From assembly GCA_029865445.1 (NCBI GenBank), contig JAOUGY010000075.1:1-13401 (forward strand): DNA of 13,401 bases, read 5' to 3'. The DNA comes from Acidimicrobiia bacterium (GTDB lineage: Bacteria > Actinomycetota > Acidimicrobiia > Spongiisociales > ZC4RG35). The notes beneath the pieces are model-generated. The model was not told the origin of the DNA. It did not search any database and worked only from the letters and a program-made list of their open reading frames with translations. The first letter of the stretch is position 1; each line of letters begins with the position of its first letter. Position numbers and translations under genes: made by a program. Of this stretch, positions 1 through 7,108 are shown piece by piece.

Positions 1-1
1 G

Positions 2-1147
2 TCGGGCGTATCGGACCCGGTGTCGGACCGGACCACGTGGCACACAGTGGAGGAGAACGTCGACGACATCGTGGCCGTCATCGACGCCGCCGGCGCCGAC
101 CGGGTCGTGGCGTACGGCGACACCGAGGGCGGGCTCTTCGCCACGATGCTCGCAGCGTCACATCCAAGCCGGGTCGAGCGGCTGATCCTGGTGAACACGT
201 TCGCCTACCTCCTGCGCCAAGACGACTATCCGATCGGTATCCCTCCCGCCACCGCGCAGGCGCTCTCGGACCAGTACACGAACCAGCACGGCACGACCGG
301 CGACATGCTGAGCATCACCGCACCAAGCATGGTTGACGACATCCGGTTCAAGACGTGGTGGACGCGGTACCAACGATTGTCGGTTCCGCTCGGCCTCGCC
401 AAGACGACCTTCGAATGGTACGGACTCGTCGACGTCAGGGCGGCGCTTCCGCTCATCTCAGCACCGACATTGGTGGTCACGCGAGAGGACGCCCGCTTCC
501 ATCGAGCAGCGTTCGGCAGATACATCGCTGACCACATCGACGGCGCCGAGTATCGCGAGCTGCCCGGAAGCGACACCCTTCCATTCCACGCTGGTGACTT
601 CGAACCGGTCCTCGATCAGGTCGAACGGTTTCTTACGGGCTCCCGTTCTGCACCTCACACCGACCGGATGCTCGCAACCGTCGTGTTCACCGACATCGTC
701 GATTCGACGGCGCGAGCGGCCGCAATGGGAGACGCCAGATGGCGGGACCTGCTGGCCGCCCACGACAACCTCGTGCGGGCAGAGGTCGAGCGATTCCGTG
801 GAAGCGTCATCGAAGTGAACGGAGACTCCAGCCTGTCGACCTTCGATGGACCGGCACGGGCGATCGCCTGTGCCGCCGCCATCGAGACCGAGTTGGCGAG
901 AATCGGCGTCCCCACCCGCGCCGGCATCCACACCGGCGAGGTCGAACGGACCGACGTGGGGATTCGCGGACTCGCCGTCCATATCGCATCACGGGTGATG
1001 TCGGCGGCCGGCGAGGGGGGAGTTGTGACTTCGAGAACCGTCAAAGACCTCGCGGTGGGATCCGACCTTCGATTCGACGAGCTCGGTGCGTTCGACCTCA
1101 AGGGTGTACCGGGAAGGTGGGAGCTGTTCAGGCTGAGGAAGCCCTGA
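2..1147 (+). CDS. Alpha/beta-hydrolase-like domain fused to class III nucleotidyl cyclase (5' partial)
   Basis: The reading frame is open to the window edge, and residues before the GTG at 20 still match the hydrolase fold, so the true start lies upstream. Numbering is from that GTG. Residues 1-205 resemble an alpha/beta hydrolase, but the nucleophile elbow reads GDTEGG, with Thr35 where this fusion family has Ser, and the usual D-H near the C-terminal end is D-T (185-186). Hydrolase activity is therefore doubtful and the domain may only sense a ligand. Residues 215-375 form a class III cyclase homology domain: FTDIVDST with metal Asp225, NGD with Asp269, HTGE at 304-307, Arg325 and a closing LKGVPGRW. 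The purine-contact Lys position is Glu265, the partner Asp position is Leu318, and the transition-state Asn position is His321. The last two are frequent in this subfamily as I know it. It converges with the next gene, leaving 17 bases between the stop codons. The family call is secure; activity is not. Confidence 0.9.
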   Translation, partial: SGVSDPVSDRTTWHTVEENVDDIVAVIDAAGADRVVAYGDTEGGLFATMLAASHPSRVERLILVNTFAYLLRQDDYPIGIPPATAQALSDQYTNQHGTTGDMLSITAPSMVDDIRFKTWWTRYQRLSVPLGLAKTTFEWYGLVDVRAALPLISAPTLVVTREDARFHRAAFGRYIADHIDGAEYRELPGSDTLPFHAGDFEPVLDQVERFLTGSRSAPHTDRMLATVVFTDIVDSTARAAAMGDARWRDLLAAHDNLVRAEVERFRGSVIEVNGDSSLSTFDGPARAIACAAAIETELARIGVPTRAGIHTGEVERTDVGIRGLAVHIASRVMSAAGEGGVVTSRTVKDLAVGSDLRFDELGAFDLKGVPGRWELFRLRKP

Positions 1148-1171
1148 CCTGTCTCGACCGGCGGTCAGGGC
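1141..1171. terminator. Bidirectional hairpin shared by two convergent cyclase genes
   Basis: GCCCTGACC (1141-1149) pairs with GGTCAGGGC (1163-1171) as a perfect 9-bp stem with a 13-base loop. The plus-strand gene's TGA lies in the left arm and the minus-strand gene's TGA in the right arm. There is no clear T tract, so efficiency is uncertain. Confidence 0.6.
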
Positions 1172-2868
1172 ATCCCGGCCGCTTCCAAGTGCTCGATCCA
1201 CAGCTCGAGCTGGTGCTGGTCCTGGAAAGGGTGGGACCGCCGCAGGTCGACACGCCGGGCCTCGGGATGCCGGGCACGGATGTCGGCAACGGTCGCCGCC
1301 GCACGCCGCTCCAGACCAAGTGCCTGCTGGGCGGCCGCCAGCAGCAGAGCCGCTTCGAGGTTGGATGCCTCATGGAATACCGGCTCGGCCGCATCGACGG
1401 TGTCCTGGAACTTTCCACCGACGTAATAGGCGCCCGCGAGGGTCGTCGCGTACCAGGGTTTGATGGTCGGGCTCATCCCGATCGCCCGCCGGGCGGACGA
1501 AACGGCCGACTCCCAATTGCCCCGATAACGTTCGATGCTCGCCTCCACCCCGAATGCCACATCACACGTAGGCCTCGCCGCCACTGCCTCCCGAGCCTCG
1601 GCAAGGGCGGCCTCGAGGTCGCCCCCCGCAAACATGAGAAGCGCTGCGCGAACCATGTGGGACAGACCGCTCGGGTCACCGAGCAGGACACCGCGTTCAG
1701 CGTGATGATGTGCCCGGTCGAGATCGATCGAGGGTTCTCCCGACAGCCCGCTGACGGCGCCGTACCAGTAGGCAAACGAAGCCAGAGCCGACCCGGTCGG
1801 CAGGTCGGGTTCGAAGGAGTCGATCTCTTCGAAGAGGGTGACCGCGGCTCTGAATCCGTCTTTGGTGCCCTTTGCCAGCTCGTGCCACCCCCGGTAGACA
1901 CGTTGGACCGACGCCTGGTCCACGAGTGACCTGTACAGGGCCGACGGTTGACCCACGATGAGTTCTACCTCCAGCGCCTGCACGACGTCGGCGGTCATTC
2001 GATCCTGCAATTCGAACAGGTCATCGACATCCGCTTCCCACCGCTCTCCCCACACTCGGTGAATCGCCGGGAGTTCGATCAGTTGAACGTAGGCGCGGAC
2101 ACGCGACCCGGAACCGTGAAGGCCCATCTCCAACAGATAGCGGGCACCGGACGCCGGCGAGTCGGAGGTCTCGGCTTCGCCGACATCGATCACACCGAGT
2201 CCCGGCATCTTCACCAACGCCGTGAGCAGATCCATGCGAATCGCCTGGCCGATCGAGTCGAACTCCGACGGAGCCACCATCGGAAGAACCGCAACGGTCG
2301 GAGCCGTCCGATCACTGCGGATGGGCAGAGCGTCGTCATCGACACCCTCCAAGCGGTAGACGCGCACGCTTCCGGGTACATTCTTCAGCTGATGCGGACC
2401 GAGAGGTCGGAGTCGGAGTCCCGGTTCATCCAACTCGCTGAACACCGACTCTGACACCTGGATCCCACCCCGGGACGCGATCGCTTGAATGCGAGCGGCG
2501 ATCGTGACCGGGTCACCGAACGGTCGGCCGTCGGAGGTGAACATCACCTCGCCGGAAGCGAGCCCCTGCCGGAAGAACATCCTGAACTGTTCCGGCTTGC
2601 TCTTGATCTCCAGGCAGATGCCGATCGAAGCCGCCATGGCCGCTCTCGCAGACTCGAACACAGCGAGGAAGTTGTCGCCGACGAAGTCGACCAGGGTGCC
2701 CCCGTTGGCTTCGATCTTCGAGGCAACGAATTCCCGATATCGCTCGACCATGGCGACGGTGCCGGCCGGGTCGTCGGCGAGATGTCGGCTGTAGTCGACG
2801 AGGTCGGCGTTCACGACCACCGCATGTCGGCGATCGAGCGTGGTGGAATGCTTCGATTGTGGTGTCAT
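1165..2868 (-). CDS. Class III nucleotidyl cyclase with TolB-like and TPR regions
   Basis: The ATG at 2868 is chosen because a GAGGAAG ribosome site lies just upstream and the cyclase homology begins soon after; the longer open frame before it overlaps azlD. The protein is 567 residues. The cyclase domain spans about 14-175, with metal Asp22 (NADLVDYS), VGDN with Asp65, GDPVTIAAR (118-126) with Asp119 and Arg126, and LKNVPG at 161-166. The purine-contact Lys position is Asp61 and the transition-state Asn position is Thr122, so substrate choice or activity may differ from a standard adenylate cyclase. Residues about 190-320 match the TolB N-terminal-like region often found after such domains (TVAVLPM; later RVWGERWEADVDDLFELQD). 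The rest, about 340-550, is helical and TPR-like. No membrane segment is evident, so it is probably cytosolic. It has a candidate promoter in the 62-base gap after azlD and may be transcribed alone. Confidence 0.9.
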   Translation of the reverse strand: MTPQSKHSTTLDRRHAVVVNADLVDYSRHLADDPAGTVAMVERYREFVASKIEANGGTLVDFVGDNFLAVFESARAAMAASIGICLEIKSKPEQFRMFFRQGLASGEVMFTSDGRPFGDPVTIAARIQAIASRGGIQVSESVFSELDEPGLRLRPLGPHQLKNVPGSVRVYRLEGVDDDALPIRSDRTAPTVAVLPMVAPSEFDSIGQAIRMDLLTALVKMPGLGVIDVGEAETSDSPASGARYLLEMGLHGSGSRVRAYVQLIELPAIHRVWGERWEADVDDLFELQDRMTADVVQALEVELIVGQPSALYRSLVDQASVQRVYRGWHELAKGTKDGFRAAVTLFEEIDSFEPDLPTGSALASFAYWYGAVSGLSGEPSIDLDRAHHHAERGVLLGDPSGLSHMVRAALLMFAGGDLEAALAEAREAVAARPTCDVAFGVEASIERYRGNWESAVSSARRAIGMSPTIKPWYATTLAGAYYVGGKFQDTVDAAEPVFHEASNLEAALLLAAAQQALGLERRAAATVADIRARHPEARRVDLRRSHPFQDQHQLELWIEHLEAAGMP

Positions 2869-2895
2869 CGACTTCCTCGCCCCGGGATGGCCTGA

Positions 2896-2925
2896 ATTAT
2901 GGACCTTCGGCAGGAGGGATGTCGG
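2896..2925 (-). promoter_or_regulatory. Candidate promoter of the cyclase/TPR gene
   Basis: On the minus strand CCGACA (2925-2920) is followed after 18 bases by CATAAT (2901-2896), close to sigma-70-type -35 and -10 consensus. This would start transcription roughly 20 bases before the ATG at 2868. Read by eye only. It lacks the ATGGGT operator seen elsewhere in the window. Confidence 0.4.
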
Positions 2926-2930
2926 ACGGA

Positions 2931-3221
2931 TCAGCCGGGCAGAGCGAGCGCCACGGCCATTCCCGCGACCAACACGATCGGCATGGAAGCACCACGTCGT
3001 GCGAGAATCCACGCGACCGTCAGAGCTCCCAGCGCCCCTGGGCCAAGGCCACCCTCCCCGCCGGCCATGGATCCGCCGACGAGTGCCGCCAGGATCGCCG
3101 GCTTGGCATGCCGTACGAAGCGTTCCAAGGAAGCGGGCAACGCCGACGTCCTGACGATGAAGAGCGCTCGCATCCCCAGCGTGCCCACGCCGATGAGCGC
3201 CATGATGAGAAGATCACGCAT
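2931..3221 (-). CDS. azlD: AzlD-type branched-chain amino acid transport subunit
   Basis: This 96-residue protein is strongly hydrophobic, with about three to four predicted membrane helices, and begins MRDLLIMALIGVGTLGMRAL, a typical AzlD/BrnE start with the conserved G-x-R-x-L region. AzlD is the small partner of AzlC in exporters of branched-chain amino acids and analogues; the actual substrate here is unknown. The ATG at 3221 overlaps the end of azlC by 8 bases (ATGCGTGA), which indicates translational coupling. It is the last gene of the GNAT-azlC-azlD operon. The length fits the family. Confidence 0.85.
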   Translation of the reverse strand: MRDLLIMALIGVGTLGMRALFIVRTSALPASLERFVRHAKPAILAALVGGSMAGGEGGLGPGALGALTVAWILARRGASMPIVLVAGMAVALALPG

Positions 3222-3915
3222 CGCCAAACCTCTCGATCGCGGCGCCGGAAAGGGCGCCGGCGACGATTCCGGCGACCAGACCCATGCCCGATGGAAGCTG
3301 TGCCCCGAGCATGGTGACGCCGGCCCCGGCAACGGCGGCGACCATCGCGGGCCGGGCCTCGACCGTGGGCGCCAACATCGCGGTGAACATGATCGGAATG
3401 CTGAGACTCAAGGGCACCCACGCCGGAATCACCGGACCGAGCAGCAATCCGGTGCCGACGCCCGCCATGTAGGTCCCGAAGAGCAGGGTCATGGCGGCCA
3501 GGTAGAACGATCTGACGTACTCCGCACCTCGAGAAGTGACACTGCTCACGAGCGCATACATCTGATCGACGAGGCCGTATGCCGCCACCCAACGAAACCA
3601 GGTGGGCTGATCCCGGAGATCAGGCGCCAATGCGGCGCCGTACAGGAGACCGCGAGCGTTGACCAGCAGCGCGGTGGTGACCGTCGCCGCCAAGCCCGCA
3701 CCTGCCGAGATGGACCCCGCGGCGGCGAGATGGGCGGAGCCGCCCGCCACGATCAGCCCACCAAAGAACCCGACCACGTCCGACAGCGGGCTCTCACCGA
3801 TGGCGACCCCGATCATGATGGCGAATGGCACCACTCCGACTGCCGCCGGCATCATCTGCCTGATCGCATCACCGGCTGCCGAGTCGGATCTTGCCTGGCG
3901 AATGGCGATGGTCAT
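3214..3915 (-). CDS. azlC: AzlC-type branched-chain amino acid exporter subunit
   Basis: This 233-residue integral membrane protein is of the AzlC/BrnF family. The conserved N-terminal region runs through about 20-60 (PAAVGVVPFAIMIGVA, then a Gly/Ala-rich helix), followed by an LLVNARGLLYGAALAP segment that is typical of AzlC. Several further hydrophobic helices fill the C-terminal half. Together with AzlD it probably exports branched-chain or related amino acids across the cytoplasmic membrane. The start at 3915 is favoured because its ATG overlaps the GNAT stop as ATGA; the longer open frame upstream runs antisense through the GNAT gene's other frames and lacks homology. The family assignment is strong and the substrate is inferred. 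Confidence 0.9.
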   Translation of the reverse strand: MTIAIRQARSDSAAGDAIRQMMPAAVGVVPFAIMIGVAIGESPLSDVVGFFGGLIVAGGSAHLAAAGSISAGAGLAATVTTALLVNARGLLYGAALAPDLRDQPTWFRWVAAYGLVDQMYALVSSVTSRGAEYVRSFYLAAMTLLFGTYMAGVGTGLLLGPVIPAWVPLSLSIPIMFTAMLAPTVEARPAMVAAVAGAGVTMLGAQLPSGMGLVAGIVAGALSGAAIERFGDA

Positions 3916-4403
3916 GCGGCCACCGCCATCATGCGGGTCGGGACTCGGCCCGCGAACAGCCCATACTCCAGTTTGAACTCGGCCCCCATGCCGCGGAACA
4001 TCGCCACGGAGCTCGAGTTCTGGGGGTGGATCAGCACGGTCACGTTGGCGGTTCCAGATTCGGCAGCAGCCTGGAGAGCGGTCTCCACCAACCTTCGGCC
4101 GATGCCTTGACGATGGACTGCGTCGATCACGGCGACCGACAGTTCGAGATCGCCGGTCTGGTCGGCGACCAGCCGGACGATGCCCAAGGTGCGTCCACCG
4201 GTCGACGCCACCCACGCCCGATGGCGTACGCCGTCGACGTCGGCGAGGATCCGCCGCATCCCGTTGGTCAGGACCGGGGTCGCCTGAAGGAATCGGAAAT
4301 ATCGAGATTCCGGCGACATCGCATCGAAGACCTCCAGGACGCGGGCTTCATCTCCGCGCTCCAGTCGTTCGATTGTGATCGCCTCGGGGTCGATGATCTG
4401 CAT
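3912..4403 (-). CDS. GNAT-family N-acetyltransferase
   Basis: The 163-residue protein is a single GNAT domain. It begins with an ERLERGDEARV segment, has MSPESRYFRF at 29-38 (typical of the GNAT domains found in Pat-type protein acetyltransferases), and carries the acetyl-CoA pyrophosphate loop RQGIG at 98-102, followed by a late-strand HPQNSSSVAMFRGMG. No cyclic-nucleotide-binding domain is fused to it. The acceptor is unknown and could be a protein lysine or a small amine. The ATG at 4403 has GGAG 10-13 bases upstream. It is the first gene of a coupled operon with azlC and azlD, which raises the possibility that it acetylates an exported compound or regulates the exporter. Its promoter carries the shared ATGGGT operator. 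Confidence 0.88.
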   Translation of the reverse strand: MQIIDPEAITIERLERGDEARVLEVFDAMSPESRYFRFLQATPVLTNGMRRILADVDGVRHRAWVASTGGRTLGIVRLVADQTGDLELSVAVIDAVHRQGIGRRLVETALQAAAESGTANVTVLIHPQNSSSVAMFRGMGAEFKLEYGLFAGRVPTRMMAVAA

Positions 4404-4432
4404 GGTGGTTCTCCGTCGTTGTGCTTGTGGAG

Positions 4433-4483
4433 AACGTACGGAGGGCCCGGAGCGATCGAATCGGTAGGCATCACCCATATCGG
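4433..4483 (-). promoter_or_regulatory. Operator and -10 of the GNAT-azlCD operon
   Basis: On the minus strand ATGGGT (4478-4473), seven bases and ACCGAT (4465-4460) form an imperfect inverted repeat. TACGTT, 21 bases further on (4438-4433), serves as the -10. The left arm extends to CCGATATGGGT. No good -35 hexamer is present and the operator covers that position, as expected for an activated promoter. The inferred leader is about 20 bases. Confidence 0.6.
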
Positions 4484-4522
4484 CAATTTCACGGCGACGA
4501 CGGCCCGTGCCGGTTGTACTGT
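4460..4522 (+). promoter_or_regulatory. Candidate promoter of the LAL regulator gene, leaderless
   Basis: TACTGT at 4517-4522 is a plausible -10 that would place the transcript start at or next to the GTG at 4529. The same inverted repeat that serves the divergent operon (4460-4478) lies 38 bases upstream of this -10, centred near -60, a position used by class I activators. Autoregulation is inferred, not shown. Confidence 0.4.
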
Positions 4523-4528
4523 CACGGC

Positions 4529-7093
4529 GTGGAGCTGCTGGAACGAGAAGGCGCGCTGGCCGATCTGGGACGTGCACTGGAGTCGGCCCGAACGGGTGCA
4601 GGGCGTTTCGTTGTCGTCTCCGGTGAGGCCGGGGGTGGCAAGTCCGCCCTCGTCGATGCGTTTTCCGATGCTGCCCAAGTCGGACGGGTGATGCGGGGCG
4701 CGTGCGACGACCTGGTGATTCCCGTGCCGTTCGGGCCGCTCCTCGACTTGGCCCGGATCACCGACCCAGCACTCGAATCGGCGCTGCTCGGAGGCGATCG
4801 TCAACGTGTCTTCACGAGACTGCTCGATCTGCTGGAGCAAAAACCCAGTCCGACCCTGGTTGTGATCGAGGACATTCATTGGATCGACCAGGCATCGGCG
4901 GAGATGCTGGCGGCCGTCGCACAGCGAATCGACCGTCTTCCGGTGTTGATGGTCCTCACCCTTCGGCCGGAAGGCGTCGACGCCGACCATCCCGGGCGGC
5001 TCATCGGCGCCCGGGTGCCTGCGACGGCGGCGTTACGCATCGAACTGGAGCCGTTGAGCCTGGAGGCGTTGATGTCGGTCACCGACCCCTCGGCGGCCTC
5101 GAGGATCTTGGCGGCGACCGGCGGCAACCCCTTCTTCGTCAGTCAGCTGCTGCAATCCGACGGAGCGATGACGGCCACGGTCACCGATGCCATCGCCGGC
5201 CGCGTTGCCCGCCTCCCTCCCGAAACCCGCCAGCTCCTCGAAGTCGTGGCCGTGAATCCAACAGCCGCGGAGAACGTCTTGCTCGACCGGGTGTCCCCTG
5301 GGTGGGAGAGGTGGGTCGAACCCGCCGAGTCGGCCGGTTTGGTAGACGTATCGGCTGCCGGGGTGTCCTTCCGGCACGACCTCACCCGGAGGGCGGTCGA
5401 CGAAGCCATGCGGGCGTCCCGAAGAAGGGCGATCCACGCTTCAATCCAGAAGGCTGCCGTGGACCTGGGGCTGCCTGCGGGCCGAATAGTCCACCACGCC
5501 GCGGCGGCCGGCGCCGTCGATGTGTTGGTCTCGTTCGGCCCTGCCGCCGCCGAGCAGGCAAGAACGGCCGGTTCTCATCGTGAGGCAGCGGCCCACTATC
5601 GCGGGATCTTGGAACACGCCGAGATGCTCGAGCCCGTCCGCCGCGCCGAGATGTTCGAGGCTGCCAGTCTCGAGAGCTGGACCGTCAACGATCCTGAGCG
5701 CGCCCAACGGGAAGCCGGAGAGGCGCTCGGCCTCCGACGCGCCCACGGCGGACCGCCTGAGGCCATCGGACGCAACCTTCGCCGCATCGCCCGAGTGCGG
5801 TGGTTTCTCGGGGACGGCGACGCCGCCGAGAGTCTCCTCGACGAGGCGATCGAGATCATGGACGGTGGCGGGGACGACGTGCGGGAGGAGCTGGCGTCGG
5901 CGCTTGCCTATCGCGGTCTCATCACGGGCATCAGACACTCCGCCGGCGAGGCGCAACCGTGGATCGATCGTGCTCTGACGATGGTTGAGGGGGTCGACGA
6001 CGATCGGCTGCGCGCTCTCGTGCTGAACGATGTGGGAACCGTTCGATACCTGGAGTCGGGCGATCCGGGCACGCTCGTCGAATCGATTGTGCTGGCCGAA
6101 CGTGCAGGTCTGCACATCGACGTAGTGCGCGGACACGTGAACCTCGCGTCGTGCGCGCTGGCGCACCGGCGCTACCAGGACTGCAGGGGCCACCTCCACG
6201 ACGCGAGCCACTATGCCGACGACAACCAGGTGCTGGCTTTCGGACCGCTGGCAGATGCCATCAGAGCACAGATGCTGTTCGAGACCGGTGAGTGGGATGG
6301 GGCCGCCACCATCACAGCCCGGCTCCAGAACCAGCCGTCCTTCGCCCGTCTACCCGCTTCCATCGTGCTTGCCCGACTGAAGGTGAGGCGAGGCGACCCC
6401 GATGCCCCTGAAGCGATCACCGAGGCCGTCACCCGAGCTCAAACCACCGGGGAAGCCCAGCGAATCGCCCCCGCTGTAGGGGCCGCCGCCGAACTGGCGT
6501 GGATGCAGCAGCGGCTCGACGAGTTCCTCCCAACCCTCGAAACTGCCCACTCGGTAGCCCTGAGAAGTGGCTCGGCACGCTGGGTCGGCGAGACCGCCAT
6601 TTGGCTCCGGGCGGCCGGGAGGCTCGAAACGATGCCGGACCACATCGAAGAGCCTGCACTCCTGATGATGGAGGCACGTTGGGAGGAGGCAGCCAGTGCT
6701 TGGGAAGCGCTCGAGGCCCCCTACGAGGCCGCAGTGGCGCGAGCGCTGGCTGACGAGGTCACCACCGTCATGGAGGGTCTCGCTCAGTTGGACCGCATGG
6801 GAGCCGCACCAATGGCGAAACGCACCCGGGACCGCCTCGCCCGAATGGGAGTGGAGAAGATCCCGCGCGGTCCCCGACCTACCACCGCGTCGAACGCTGC
6901 CGGCCTCACATCACGACAGATGGAAGTGTTGGGGCTGGTGGTCGACGGGCACACCAACGCCGAGATCGGCGAACGACTCTTCCTGTCCACCCGCACGGTC
7001 GACCACCACGTGGCGGCGATCCTGCTCAAGCTCGGGGTCACCTCGCGTCGGGATGTCGAAACCGCCGCTCGAGAGCTGGGGCTGCTCGGCTGA
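4529..7093 (+). CDS. LAL-type (ATP-binding, large) LuxR-family transcriptional regulator
   Basis: From the GTG at 4529 the protein has 854 residues, typical for LAL regulators. It starts MELLEREGALADL, the standard opening of the family, which decides the start over upstream codons in the same frame. Walker A is GEAGGGKS (32-39) and Walker B is VVIEDIHWID (111-120), forming a STAND/AAA-like ATPase. A long helical, TPR-like middle (about 350-770) probably binds the inducer. The C-terminal LuxR HTH (about 790-850) contains LTSRQMEVLGLVVDGHTNAEI and TRTVDHHVAAILLKLGV. No ribosome site precedes the GTG and a -10-like TACTGT ends 7 bases before it, suggesting a leaderless mRNA. It is divergent from the GNAT-azlCD operon and shares its operator region. 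It is the best local candidate for the factor that binds the repeated ATGGGT operators, but this is inferred from position. Confidence 0.93.
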   Translation: MELLEREGALADLGRALESARTGAGRFVVVSGEAGGGKSALVDAFSDAAQVGRVMRGACDDLVIPVPFGPLLDLARITDPALESALLGGDRQRVFTRLLDLLEQKPSPTLVVIEDIHWIDQASAEMLAAVAQRIDRLPVLMVLTLRPEGVDADHPGRLIGARVPATAALRIELEPLSLEALMSVTDPSAASRILAATGGNPFFVSQLLQSDGAMTATVTDAIAGRVARLPPETRQLLEVVAVNPTAAENVLLDRVSPGWERWVEPAESAGLVDVSAAGVSFRHDLTRRAVDEAMRASRRRAIHASIQKAAVDLGLPAGRIVHHAAAAGAVDVLVSFGPAAAEQARTAGSHREAAAHYRGILEHAEMLEPVRRAEMFEAASLESWTVNDPERAQREAGEALGLRRAHGGPPEAIGRNLRRIARVRWFLGDGDAAESLLDEAIEIMDGGGDDVREELASALAYRGLITGIRHSAGEAQPWIDRALTMVEGVDDDRLRALVLNDVGTVRYLESGDPGTLVESIVLAERAGLHIDVVRGHVNLASCALAHRRYQDCRGHLHDASHYADDNQVLAFGPLADAIRAQMLFETGEWDGAATITARLQNQPSFARLPASIVLARLKVRRGDPDAPEAITEAVTRAQTTGEAQRIAPAVGAAAELAWMQQRLDEFLPTLETAHSVALRSGSARWVGETAIWLRAAGRLETMPDHIEEPALLMMEARWEEAASAWEALEAPYEAAVARALADEVTTVMEGLAQLDRMGAAPMAKRTRDRLARMGVEKIPRGPRPTTASNAAGLTSRQMEVLGLVVDGHTNAEIGERLFLSTRTVDHHVAAILLKLGVTSRRDVETAARELGLLG

Positions 7094-7108
7094 TCAGGCA
7101 GGAGTCGA

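Noticed and set aside
739..1929. Long plus-strand open frame of about 396 codons opposite the cyclase/TPR gene
   Set aside because: Its composition is Arg/Gly-rich with no recognisable motif, while the frames on both sides encode clear domains. Shadow frame.
2899..4110. Plus-strand open frame of about 403 codons across azlC and azlD
   Set aside because: Antisense to well-supported membrane protein genes with coupled starts; its product has no motif or hydrophobic pattern.
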